Shown here: piece after piece, positions 34,596 through 43,355 of the stretch
Layout of the letters: the number at the start of each line of letters is the position of its first letter
Numbering within the stretch: the stretch's first letter is position 1
From: CAZCSK01 sp964501265
GTDB lineage: Bacteria > Actinomycetota > CADDZG01 > JAHWKV01
Reading direction: 5' to 3'
NCBI GenBank assembly: GCA_964501265.1
Contig: CAZCSK010000002.1
Span: 159,127 to 223,126 of the forward strand
DNA length: 64,000 nt
Notes under the pieces: model-generated
Databases searched by the model: none
What the model saw: only the letters and a program-made list of their open reading frames with translations
What the model was told of the DNA's origin: nothing
Program-made: the position numbers and the translations under genes

Positions 34596-36238
34596 GGCTT
34601 ATCACGGTCAAAGAAGGGTTGCGGACCTTCGGGCCACTGGCCGAGCTTCCAACGGGCACCGCGGCTGATGTAGCACCAACCGCCATTGTCGGCCGCTCGG
34701 CTCCCGTACGCGGGTGCGGTTGGGCTCCACCATGTGAGTGCTTCGTCGTCGATCATCGAGTGGTCTCCCGCAAACCCAACCGTCGCCTGATAGTAGGGCG
34801 CGGCACTGGCCCCAGGGTTCGGAAACTGGAGGCGCTGCAGGGCGCGAGCGAAGTTCTCGGGAGTAAGACGCGGCCCGGCCGCTTGAATCCCCGAGGCCAG
34901 CATCAGCATCGCCTGGTATGCCGGGCCGGTCCCAATCGATTCAATCTGGTCGAGGCCCTCCTCACCGCCGACCTCACGAAGGGCCCACATCGCCGGGCTG
35001 TCAGGAAGTGGAAGACCCTTGTTCATCCCTCTGAGGCCAAAGAGATGCTGCGTCTGCTCTGGAGGCGCGTTCTGGAAGTTGAACTCTTGCCATTGGTAGG
35101 CGTTGCCGCCTCCAAGAAGGAGCCATTCGGGTTGGTAAGTGATTGACGAGGCGCTCCTCATCAACTCAACTACCGCGGCAGTGTGTCCTTCCGCGATGAG
35201 GGTCGTCACATTCTGCTGTTGGAGGTCCGCCAGCATGAGTTTGTCTTCAGTACCTCCGTCTCCGCTCCCTCGATATCCGTGGATACTTACAGTCGCCCCA
35301 CAGCGCCGAAGGCTGTCCGCCATCGGAACGACATCACCTTGTCCTGTTTGATACCCGTACACAGGATCATCGTGCCGGACGATCGCGAACGACCGCTGAC
35401 GGGTGGCCAAAGAGGCACCAGCGTTGCCTGCTTGGGCGCCCACCAGGGACCGGCAGGAAAACTGGGCAAGGTTGCGGCCCAGTTGATCGAATGACGGCGA
35501 GTAGTTCCACGCGAATGGGTGTAGAGCCTGAAAGTCCGCGTCGGAAACAGTATCCACCACGCCCGCTGACATGATCTGGTGCCGAGCCAACTCCGCCCGG
35601 AAGGGCCCGTACCCACCGTCGTATGCAGCGCCAACAACGGCTGCGAACGCTCCCGCCTCGGCAACGGCGACAGCATCCGCTTGCTGCGACTCTGCCGTCG
35701 GTTGGGGTGCCCCTTCCTCCAGCTCGATGACGTGCACTCGACGCCCGTAAAACTCGAAGCGGCGATTAAAGAACTCTGCAAACTGTGCGACCCTGCTGCT
35801 AAAGAGGCCATACGCCACCACACGAATCTCGTCTCTGGTGACACCGCGCCACGTGGCTCCGCCGTTATCTCCCTCAAAGTAGTTCACGCACGGAGGGCTC
35901 TGGGGATCCTCGATCTGGCGAGGAGGATCACCGATGCACCGACGAACGCGCGCCTTATCGATGAATCGAGGTTTCGTCGATGCCGGCGCTTGAGCTTCCA
36001 GTCCTTCACAGACCTGACCCGCGGCGCAGAGTCCGGTCCCTCCACTTCCGAATTGACTTGACTGCTGATTCGGCGCATCTTGGATTTGTTCCTGCGCTTG
36101 AGGGGCGAACTCGGCGATCTGGGGCGGAGACGGTGGGACTAACACCAGAGCCAGAGCAGCGATGACAATAAGTAGTGCACCAGCAATGCCCCCATATATA
36201 AGGGGGATGGACTTGGACTGACGAACGCGTTTACTCAT
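34586..36238 (-). CDS. Membrane-anchored Liv-type binding protein
   Basis: A 550-residue SBP beginning at the ATG at 36238, which overlaps the stop of the relic before it (ATGA). The open frame reaches 36325, but that part is the relic's C-terminus in another frame. Its first 60 codons are nearly identical in DNA to those of the gene at 22714 (SIPLIYGGIAGALLIVIAAL helix), indicating recent copying of the 5' end. Motifs: CAAGQVC, RRCIGDPPRQIEDPQSPPC, NGGATWRGVTRDEIRV, LMLASGIQAAGPRLTPENFA, GGWCYISRGARWKLGQWPEG and a DKPCR end. Confidence 0.87.
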   Translation of the reverse strand: MSKRVRQSKSIPLIYGGIAGALLIVIAALALVLVPPSPPQIAEFAPQAQEQIQDAPNQQSSQFGSGGTGLCAAGQVCEGLEAQAPASTKPRFIDKARVRRCIGDPPRQIEDPQSPPCVNYFEGDNGGATWRGVTRDEIRVVAYGLFSSRVAQFAEFFNRRFEFYGRRVHVIELEEGAPQPTAESQQADAVAVAEAGAFAAVVGAAYDGGYGPFRAELARHQIMSAGVVDTVSDADFQALHPFAWNYSPSFDQLGRNLAQFSCRSLVGAQAGNAGASLATRQRSFAIVRHDDPVYGYQTGQGDVVPMADSLRRCGATVSIHGYRGSGDGGTEDKLMLADLQQQNVTTLIAEGHTAAVVELMRSASSITYQPEWLLLGGGNAYQWQEFNFQNAPPEQTQHLFGLRGMNKGLPLPDSPAMWALREVGGEEGLDQIESIGTGPAYQAMLMLASGIQAAGPRLTPENFARALQRLQFPNPGASAAPYYQATVGFAGDHSMIDDEALTWWSPTAPAYGSRAADNGGWCYISRGARWKLGQWPEGPQPFFDRDKPCR

Positions 36239-36818
36239 CGGCAGTTCCTCGGATCGGGGTGGAACAGATTCGGTTCCCCGTGAGGCCATTTTCCGAGGGA
36301 CCAACGGGTTCCCTTGTTGAGCCAACAGAATCCGCCATATTCGCCAACTCTCTCGCGCAATCTCGGCGCGCTTTCACTCCACCAAACGACGGCAAAATCG
36401 CTCACCATTGAGAAGTCCTCATGTAAGTGGCACCGCCATTTTCCCCGGCGAAGTAGTTCACACACGGAGGTGATTGGGGATCTTCGGTTTGACGGGGAGG
36501 ATCCCCCACGCAGCGTCGAACGCGGGCTTTCTCGACGACCCTTCGTTGCGCCGCTTGGGCAGATTGCCCACCGGGAACTTCGCAAACCTGACCGACTGCA
36601 CAAACCCAAACGCCGCCGCTTCCAAACTGGCTTGACTGCCGGTTGGGTGCATCTTCGATCTGGTCGACCGCTTGCGGGGCAAACTCCGCGACCTGCGGCG
36701 GTGACGGCGGCACGACTACCAGGGCAACGGCCGCGACGACGAGGAGAATGAGCGCTGCGAGCCCACCATATAGAAAGGTGGCTGCCCTCGACTGGCGCCG
36801 TGACCCCCGCGGGCTCAT
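36235..36818 (-). pseudogene. SBP with internal deletion of most of the ligand-binding domain
   Basis: The N-terminus is normal (ATG overlapping the upstream stop, RQSRAATFLYGGLA helix, CAVGQVC, RRCVGDPPRQTEDPQSPPC, ENGGATY). At about 36415 it jumps, out of frame, to the end of the protein (GDFSMVSDFAVVWWSESAP to DPRNCR). About 380 codons are lost. The surviving tail is about 90% identical in DNA to the tail at 46910. Coupling to the next gene (ATGA at 36235) is preserved, so ribosomes finishing the wrong frame would not reach it. Confidence 0.9.
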
Positions 36819-38491
36819 CGACAGTTCCTTGGGTCGACATCAAAAAGCTCATTCGAAACATCCCGCCAGTGACCTGACGAAAAACGGACACCTCGTCCCA
36901 CGTAACAGAAACCCCCGCCCGGCCCACGGGTGGAATTCCCGTGATAGCTCGAAGCAGAGTCACTCCACCAAACTACAGATTCGTCCCCCACCATCGTTTT
37001 CCCTCCGGGCCCAAAGCCGACCCAAGCCTGATAGTAGGGCGCTCCGCCTGCCCCAGGGTTGGCGAATTTAGCTTTCTGAAGGCCTGATGCAAATGTATCC
37101 GGGGTCAGTCGTGGTCCTGCCAGCTGAATCCCTGATGTGAGCACCAGGAGAGCCTGGTAAGGATCGCCGTACACATTTTCGGGGCGGTTTTGGTCCTGCC
37201 AGTCGGAGCTGTCTTGCTGAGTGTAGTAGGCGGGGGTTTCCGAATAAGGAAGCAGCTTATTGATGGTGAAAGCGCCAAACATGTGAGCTTTGTGGAAAGC
37301 GGGGGCAACCGATGCCCATTGAAATTCGTTGTCTTGACCAGGAGCGCCGGTCAGTACCCATTCAGGCTGATAGTCCCCTGGGGCACCGGTCATGTAGTTG
37401 CTCGCGTCAGCTGCAGACGTCAACAGTAAGATGGAGGTGACGCCATCCGAGCGAAGTTGGCCGTAAGTTGTCGCCACCCGTCCAGGGTCGTTCGTTGGAT
37501 CCGACATGCTTATGTCATAAACCTCTGCCTTATCGATTCCACAGCGGGCCAGATGCTGGCGAAGCGTTGTGACGTCTATAAGATGGTCCGGAGATGAAGC
37601 GAATCGGCGAGGACGAGGCACAAAGATGGCGAACTTCCTAGTGAGGAGTCGTTGTGCACCACCCGCGAAAACTGCCTGACCACCCGCTAGGTTGGTGCAC
37701 GTGAACTCTGCCGCATTTCGCTGGATCTCATCGAAGTCTGGAAAGTAGGACCATCCGAAAGGACTCATTCGCTGATAGTCTTCGTGGCCGTAGAAGGTCG
37801 GAGAGCCCGATGTCGATATGACCCGGCGACGAGCAAGCTCACGTTGAAACTTCATCCCGTCCAACCCGAGGACAAATCCGATGCCCGCAAAGGCGCGGAC
37901 CTCCTCATCAACCGCAACTGCCGCCGCTAGTGGCTCTGATTGATTCACGCGGATAAGGCGAAGGGTGCGGCCGTACAGTTCGTATCGACGATTGAAGTGG
38001 GCAATGAGTCGAGTCAATGTAGCAGCGTTGTTTTGGTTAGCAACGTAACTCTCGCTAGCCACAGCCCACCCGAGACGAATCTCGTCTCGGGTGACACCTT
38101 GATAGGTTGCTCCACCATTGTCTCCCTCCCAAAAGTTGACGCAGGGCGGGGACTGGGGGTCTTCTGTCTGACGTGGAGGATCCCCGACACACCGACGCAC
38201 CCGCGCTTTCTCGATGACCCTCCTCTGCGTAGCTTGGGCAGATTGCCCGGGTCCCTCACACACTTGACCGAGTGCACAAACTCCCTCTTCTCCTGATCCG
38301 AATTGGCTCGATTGTTGGTCAGGCGCCTGGTCGATCTGCTCTTGAGCTTGCGGTGCGAACTCTGAGACCGAGGGAGGGGAGGGAGGTACCACAACCAGTG
38401 CAACCGCCGCGATGACAAGCAATACGATGATTGCGAGCGACCCATACAACAGGGTGACGGTCTTCGGCTGAAGACGGGGTTTCAATGACAC
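36815..38491 (-). CDS. Membrane-anchored Liv-type binding protein, first gene of a run
   Basis: About 558 residues. I favour the GTG at 38491 (MSLKPRLQPKTV, GGAG 5 nt upstream) because it matches family length; the ATG at 38506 is an alternative. It has a membrane helix, VPPSPPSVSEFAPQ, CALGQVC, RRCVGDPPRQTEDPQSPPC, NGGATYQGVTRDEIRL, LVLTSGIQLAGPRLTPDTFA, GGFCYVGRGVRFSSGHW and a DVDPRNCR end. A promoter (TTGACA, 18 bp, GATACT) lies upstream, so this gene probably drives the run that follows: the deletion relic, the genes at 34586 and 32910, and the frameshifted copy. Confidence 0.85.
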   Translation of the reverse strand: MSLKPRLQPKTVTLLYGSLAIIVLLVIAAVALVVVPPSPPSVSEFAPQAQEQIDQAPDQQSSQFGSGEEGVCALGQVCEGPGQSAQATQRRVIEKARVRRCVGDPPRQTEDPQSPPCVNFWEGDNGGATYQGVTRDEIRLGWAVASESYVANQNNAATLTRLIAHFNRRYELYGRTLRLIRVNQSEPLAAAVAVDEEVRAFAGIGFVLGLDGMKFQRELARRRVISTSGSPTFYGHEDYQRMSPFGWSYFPDFDEIQRNAAEFTCTNLAGGQAVFAGGAQRLLTRKFAIFVPRPRRFASSPDHLIDVTTLRQHLARCGIDKAEVYDISMSDPTNDPGRVATTYGQLRSDGVTSILLLTSAADASNYMTGAPGDYQPEWVLTGAPGQDNEFQWASVAPAFHKAHMFGAFTINKLLPYSETPAYYTQQDSSDWQDQNRPENVYGDPYQALLVLTSGIQLAGPRLTPDTFASGLQKAKFANPGAGGAPYYQAWVGFGPGGKTMVGDESVVWWSDSASSYHGNSTRGPGGGFCYVGRGVRFSSGHWRDVSNELFDVDPRNCR

Positions 38492-38535
38492 CGGGGCTCC
38501 GATCATCTCAAGACAATTAGTCGGGTGCTTCGAAA

Positions 38536-38565
38536 AGTATCTGCCCCCGGCAACTGATATGTCAA
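38536..38565 (-). promoter_or_regulatory. Promoter of the 38491 SBP run
   Basis: On the minus strand TTGACA (38560-38565), an 18-bp spacer and GATACT (38536-38541) precede the GTG at 38491. A similar TTGACATA block (TTGACA at 40622-40627) lies upstream of the next SBP at 40565. Confidence 0.55.
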
Positions 38566-38584
38566 CCGCTGAATTAGGCTGCCG

Positions 38585-38776
38585 ATGAACGAATTCCACT
38601 CCAGAGGCATGGCCTGGACGGGTGACCGTGTTCGCCAGAACTTCCTGATTAGCGCTGGATGGCGCGTCCTTCGTTTCACCTGGGATGACGTGAAGGATCC
38701 ATCACGATTCATCGAGGCTCTGTCCGCACTGCTCGTCAAAGCCGAGGTAGTGAGACCGAGGGGACGCGCCAGGTAA
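38585..38776 (+). pseudogene. Relic of a DUF559/restriction-endonuclease-like C-terminus
   Basis: This 63-codon frame contains DRVRQNFLISAGWRVLRFTW, then DDVKDPSRFIEALSALL, which fits the last helix-strand block of DUF559-type (VSR-like) nuclease domains. The upstream catalytic part is absent. It sits between two SBP units and is probably debris from an inserted or deleted gene. Confidence 0.5.
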
Positions 38777-38909
38777 TGGAGCGAGGTCAACGCGCGAGGT
38801 CAACGCGCCCGCCCACTCCCCTGTGGTTGTGCGCGTAAAGGTCAAAGGAAGCGATGGATGCGAGCGTGGCGGCATGGGCTGGCGGCACAGGCGGAGCTGG
38901 CGGCGGCGG

Positions 38910-40565
38910 TCATCGGCAGTTCCTCGGGTCGGGGTCAAACAAACTCTGATCTCCTTCGGGCCATCGACCTAGCGACCGCCGTGCTCCTCGATCCAACCAA
39001 CAGAACCCACCGGTTGGTGACACGTTGTGGAAGCCTGGTGCAGCATCGCTCCACCACACTGCGGCGAGATCGTCCACCATCACATGATCCCCTTGGCCGA
39101 ATCCGACAGAGGCTTGATAAAAGGGCGGACCCCCTGCACCGGGGTTGGCGAACCGAGTCCTAAAAAGTCCATCCTTGAAGGTCTGGGGAGTGAGCCGTGG
39201 GCCCGCCATCTGGATCCCCGAAGCAAGCAACAGGAGTTGGTTGTACGCGGTAGGAAGCGGATCCCAAACCGTTGAACCGGAATCGTAATCGGATTGGGGG
39301 TCCACTTCCCGAAGGGCCCAGTAGGAAGGCATATCGCCGTTGGTCAGAAACTTGTTCCACCCAACAAGCCCGTACATGTGACTGCGCTGGTCGGGGGTAC
39401 CGACCACGTGCCACTGGGTCTCATTAATCTGACCGCCGCTTCCAACGATCACCCACTCAGGTTGGTAATTTATCGAGGAGGCGCTATTCATGAGGGTGGT
39501 TCCAGCGAAGCTATGAGAGAGGTAGATAAGGGTTGTGATGTTGCGAACCTTGAAGTCCGCCAACATCGCCTTCTGGGCCTGGTCACCTAATGGGACCTGG
39601 ACGACTTCGACGGGGCCCCCGCACCGGTCTATTCCGCCTCGGACCGGCTCAGTTACCGGCGGTTGATTTCCGGAATCGGGGGTCGAATACAGGACGGCGA
39701 ACTTGCGAGTCGTGAGCTGAAATTGCGCTCCTGCGTACCCTGCCGATTGGCCAACCAGAGACCTGCAGGCAAACTCCGCTAGATTCTTCTCCACTAGGTC
39801 AAGCGGCGGATAGTAGTCCCACGCATGTGGGGACAAGTCCCGGAGAAAGTCGGTCGTGCTCCCCTCGGTAGTCAATCCCACGAAGGACATGATCCCCAGT
39901 CGTGCGAGTTCTCTGCGGTAGGTCGAGTGATCTCCCCAATCGGCGCCAAACCAAAGCTGGAATGCCGCGAAAGCAGACAGTTCCTTGGCCTTCAACGCTA
40001 TCGCCTGCTGAACGGGAGGCGTTCTGTAGTTTGAACCCACCGGCAAATCGACTAGATGTAGACGCCTTCCGTATAGTTCGTAGCGGGCGTTGAAGTGAGA
40101 AACCAGCAAGTCGTAGTACTTGGCCCCCTTTAGAAAGGGAACTGCCACGCGGATCTCGTCGCGGGTCACGCCTTTGTAGGTTGCCCCCCCGTTGTCTCCA
40201 GTAAAGTAGTTGACGCAGGGCGGGGACTGTGGGTCTTCTGTCTGGCGTGGTGGGTCGCCCACGCACCGGCGAACGCGAGCCTTCTCGATGACCTTCTTCG
40301 AGGCGATCGAACGACCTGCATCCGGATCCTCGCACACCTGCCCGACGGCACACGCTCCGGTTCCTCCACCCCCGAATTGACTCGACTGTTGACCGGGAGC
40401 CTGCTCAATCTGTTCAACCGCCCGCGGGGCAAACTCAGACACGGTCGGAGGGGAAGGCGGCACGAACACAAGCGCGAGCGCCGCGATAACGATCAACAAG
40501 GCCCCGGCGATGACCCCATACATAAGGGGAATCGACTTCGACTGGATTCGGCGATTTACTGACAA
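38910..40565 (-). CDS. Membrane-anchored Liv-type binding protein
   Basis: About 551 residues from the TTG at 40565. An ATG at 40610 would add 15 residues, but the added DNA is a leftover of another SBP end (ACCCAGCCTTGTCAGTAA in the other frame), the exact context in which the family's TTG starts occur. A TTGACA at 40622-40627 would also put the ATG too close to the promoter. Motifs: SIPLMYGVIAGALLIVIAAL helix, VPPSPPTVSEFAPR, CAVGQVC, RRCVGDPPRQTEDPQSPPC, NGGATYKGVTRDEIRV, LLLASGIQMAGPRLTPQTFK and a DPDPRNCR end. It stands as a single-gene unit. Confidence 0.84.
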   Translation of the reverse strand: MSVNRRIQSKSIPLMYGVIAGALLIVIAALALVFVPPSPPTVSEFAPRAVEQIEQAPGQQSSQFGGGGTGACAVGQVCEDPDAGRSIASKKVIEKARVRRCVGDPPRQTEDPQSPPCVNYFTGDNGGATYKGVTRDEIRVAVPFLKGAKYYDLLVSHFNARYELYGRRLHLVDLPVGSNYRTPPVQQAIALKAKELSAFAAFQLWFGADWGDHSTYRRELARLGIMSFVGLTTEGSTTDFLRDLSPHAWDYYPPLDLVEKNLAEFACRSLVGQSAGYAGAQFQLTTRKFAVLYSTPDSGNQPPVTEPVRGGIDRCGGPVEVVQVPLGDQAQKAMLADFKVRNITTLIYLSHSFAGTTLMNSASSINYQPEWVIVGSGGQINETQWHVVGTPDQRSHMYGLVGWNKFLTNGDMPSYWALREVDPQSDYDSGSTVWDPLPTAYNQLLLLASGIQMAGPRLTPQTFKDGLFRTRFANPGAGGPPFYQASVGFGQGDHVMVDDLAAVWWSDAAPGFHNVSPTGGFCWLDRGARRSLGRWPEGDQSLFDPDPRNCR

Positions 40566-40679
40566 GGCTGGGTCCGACGCACTGAACTCATGGGAGAAAG
40601 TCTTTGCCATCTGACCTGCTATGTCAATACTAGAGAACCTACTCTCTCACCGAAATACAAATTGAGTCCCTCTCCCTGG

Positions 40680-42479
40680 CTAGTGCGTGCCGTTGCAGGG
40701 ATCGGCAGGGTTTTGGAACACCTCTTCTTTGGATGGCCAATATCCGGACCGATATCTCACGCCTTGGTTCACAAGACGCCAACAGCCGGGCTGCGTCTCC
40801 CCCTCTGCAAACCCGGTTCCGTCCCACCACATCTCGATCGCATCCTTGACGCAGGTGAAATCCGACGGATCGAAGTAGCACGCGGCATCGTAGGGCGTCT
40901 TGCTGGATGTTGGAGCAATGGCATGGAGCCCACTATCGACTTTCGCTGCAGACAACCGGGGACCCGCCGCCTGGATCGCCTTGAACAGCATGAATTGAGA
41001 GCGATAGAAATAGGTTGCGGCCTCTAGGCAGTCGTTATGAGTCCTTTCCGTATCGCTATTGCGGCATCCTTGATATCCATGATTTTCGGCGATGCTGTCT
41101 TGACGGATTAAATGCGACACCACTCGCGCATTGCGAAACCAATTCGGGTTTTGAACTCTCCCGCCTACGTTTTCGTCGATGCCACCACCTACGTGAACGA
41201 TCTCGGGATAATACTTCGACGCGTCGGCTGCGAATCCCGTTTCATAGTCTCGCCCACCAAGCACGAGAACTGTATTGACATCGCCTCCCTTCAGTATCCC
41301 GACGTTGCGAGGACCATGGGTAGAGTCCGCGGAAGTGGCTCCGTTGTAAGGGAAGGTGGCTTCAGCAGAAGGATGCACTCCGCATCCGGCCAGATCAGCT
41401 TTGGCTAGCCTCGCGAAATGCTGCAATCCGGGATGGTTGGAATCGGTCGTGGAAAGAAAACCGTATCGACGTGGTTGTCCTTTCATCGGCGTTCCGTCGT
41501 TTGAAACACCTCCGTCTGCTTTGGCAACCGGAAAGGGAGCGACCTTGCTGCAAACATATGAGACGAACATCGCTTCGCTGTGTTCCACGTCTGGGGAGAA
41601 TCCCCAGATCAAGGGATCATGCTTTCGATAGAAAGCTCCCGACAAACTGGACAGGTCGCTAAATGCCATTAGTCCCTGAGAGGCCACCGCATTTACAACT
41701 GTCTCTTCGTCGGACACGACAGCGAAAGGGCTAAAGCGTTTCGCTATGTCTGAAGCACCCGCGGCCACTTGAGAACCAGAACCGATCCAATAGATCCAGT
41801 AGTGAACCCGACGGCCGAAAGTTTGAAAGCGATCATTAAAGTATTTGGAAAGGGCTCTATTGATAGTCACGTCCTTGTGGTCGCGATTTGAACCGACCGA
41901 GTAGCAACCTTGACCTCCGGTGTTCGGAGGCAAATCGAGGTCGCACGCTTGGCCCCCTGAAGAGGGACTGCTCTCTGGCCCTCGGTCAGACGAGTCGATT
42001 CCGCAACAAGACAGGGCGAGGACCACGGTGACTTCGTTCGCGGTTACCCCTGTGGCCGTAGCCCCTCCGTTCTCGCCTTCGAAATATGCGACACAGGGGG
42101 GCGACATGGGATCCTCAGTTTGACGCGGGGGGCTTCCCACGCAGTGCTTCAGCTTCGGTCGCTTTTGTTGAGGGCCCGTCAGCGATTCATCTTGACGGGA
42201 GCCCGCAGGTCCGCTCCTTCCCGATCCGAACCCGAGGCCGCCGGTGGTCGCCTGACCCGTATCGGATAGGTCACTGTGGCCTTCCCCCGCACCTGGGACG
42301 GGCGCATACTCAGCTAGCGTTGACGGGCCCGACTGCGGAACGGTCAAGGCAGAGGGCAGGAGTGTTGCCAAGGCGACCGCCAAGACCAGCAAGGCGAAAC
42401 CTGGATACCTTCGCGCAAACCTCGAAGCCGACCGGTTCTGAGACGGCAACCCAGGATCGCGTGAGGGCGACAGACTCAA
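40680..42479 (-). CDS. Membrane-anchored Liv-type binding protein, subgroup II
   Basis: About 599 residues, the longest SBP here. The TTG at 42479 overlaps the stop of an SBP relic (CGTTGA); a TTG two codons earlier is also possible. A basic N-terminus and membrane helix (RRYPGFALLVLAVALATLLP) are followed by TLAEYAPVPG, CVGSPPRQTEDPMSPPC, NGGATATGVTANE and a long body with extra Cys residues (LSCCG, ACDLDL, GCYSVG), which suggests disulfides and an extracytoplasmic location. It ends DPCNGTH. The relationship to 11681-13408 is clear along the whole length. Ligand unknown. Confidence 0.85.
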   Translation of the reverse strand: MSLSPSRDPGLPSQNRSASRFARRYPGFALLVLAVALATLLPSALTVPQSGPSTLAEYAPVPGAGEGHSDLSDTGQATTGGLGFGSGRSGPAGSRQDESLTGPQQKRPKLKHCVGSPPRQTEDPMSPPCVAYFEGENGGATATGVTANEVTVVLALSCCGIDSSDRGPESSPSSGGQACDLDLPPNTGGQGCYSVGSNRDHKDVTINRALSKYFNDRFQTFGRRVHYWIYWIGSGSQVAAGASDIAKRFSPFAVVSDEETVVNAVASQGLMAFSDLSSLSGAFYRKHDPLIWGFSPDVEHSEAMFVSYVCSKVAPFPVAKADGGVSNDGTPMKGQPRRYGFLSTTDSNHPGLQHFARLAKADLAGCGVHPSAEATFPYNGATSADSTHGPRNVGILKGGDVNTVLVLGGRDYETGFAADASKYYPEIVHVGGGIDENVGGRVQNPNWFRNARVVSHLIRQDSIAENHGYQGCRNSDTERTHNDCLEAATYFYRSQFMLFKAIQAAGPRLSAAKVDSGLHAIAPTSSKTPYDAACYFDPSDFTCVKDAIEMWWDGTGFAEGETQPGCWRLVNQGVRYRSGYWPSKEEVFQNPADPCNGTH

Positions 42480-42600
42480 CGGCAATTCCTCGGATCCGGG
42501 TCGAACAACGAGTTCGCAGCGTTAAGCCTAAAGACCAACGCGCACCTTCTGTCCATAGCCCGCAAGCGATCCGGACGGGGTTGAACTGGTTTGCAAGACC
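42476..42600 (-). pseudogene. SBP C-terminal relic with frameshift
   Basis: Only the last residues of an SBP are recognisable: EGARWSLGL in one frame, then AANSLFDPDPRNCR in the next, ending at the TGA that overlaps the TTG of the gene at 42479. Upstream, 42673-42693 still matches the promoter region of the SBP at 50410, so a whole gene was once here. Confidence 0.75.
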
Positions 42601-42821
42601 CACCTACCCCGATCGCCATGGATTGGCGGTCGCGAATTTTCGTCGTGAATACCTCCCGTTTCAAGCCCCTTTAGAATACTCGTTGCCGCATCTTCTTACT
42701 GACACCTAGCAGCTAGTAGTTGATTCTTCATGAGGACGAGGTCCGAGCTCCGGCGGACGTAACCATCGCTGAAGCACATCAGTGGAAACATCAGACGAGA
42801 CAACTTAGAATCACAAACATC

Positions 42822-42953
42822 ATGAGGTCCAAGCTGCTCTACGCCCGGCGTTTTCCCGCACTCTGGGTAATCCTCGCCGCGGCGCTGTTATCGATCCTTC
42901 TTCCGTCTGCCCTCAACATCCCTCAATCCGGTCCTTCCACGAACATCCTATAA
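42822..42953 (+). pseudogene. N-terminal relic of a subgroup II SBP
   Basis: This starts MRSKLLYARRFPALWVILAA and continues through LLPSALNIPQSGPST, matching the anchor of the gene at 42479, then stops after NIL. It lies on the opposite strand to that gene and has lost the rest of the coding region. Confidence 0.8.
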
Positions 42954-43355
42954 GAATCGGACCCAAATTTGACCAACGTTGCGTTTTGCCTGGTAGACCG
43001 CTATTTCTTGGAATTGACGAGCAATGAAGCGACTCGACGGAGGAGCGGATTTAGGTTAGATACTGTGCTTCTTATCGATAAGGAACAGCAGTCTGAGTAA
43101 AGGGGGAATAGCTCGCATGACGACGCTTCCACGGTGGTTTACTTTCGTTCGCCTTCTTGGCTCTTACCTGACGCACTCATTGGCGCGCCTTTTCCCGCAA
43201 TGCTCACCACCCCGACTTTTTACCGGAGCAGTTGCGGTGGTTTGAAGCCTCTCCCTGCAGAGCGGCTGCGGAGGGCCTTCCTCCATCTTCGGTGCAGCAT
43301 CGCTTAGAGTCTCGATCTCCTACTTCGATCCTCCTTTCGCGTTCGTGGCACACCT
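42954..43355. other. Region of about 400 bp without a recognised gene
   Basis: I see no family match. It contains a perfect 12-bp palindrome CTTATCGATAAG (43071-43082) and, 34 bp later, a 42-codon plus-strand frame (43117-43245, MTTLPRWFTFVRLLGS start) preceded by a G-rich stretch. The small frame could be a peptide gene or chance. Confidence 0.3.

Noticed and set aside
36239..36325. Longer start for the SBP ending at 34586
   Set aside because: The extra residues come from the relic's tail read out of frame; the ATG overlapping the relic stop matches the other junctions.
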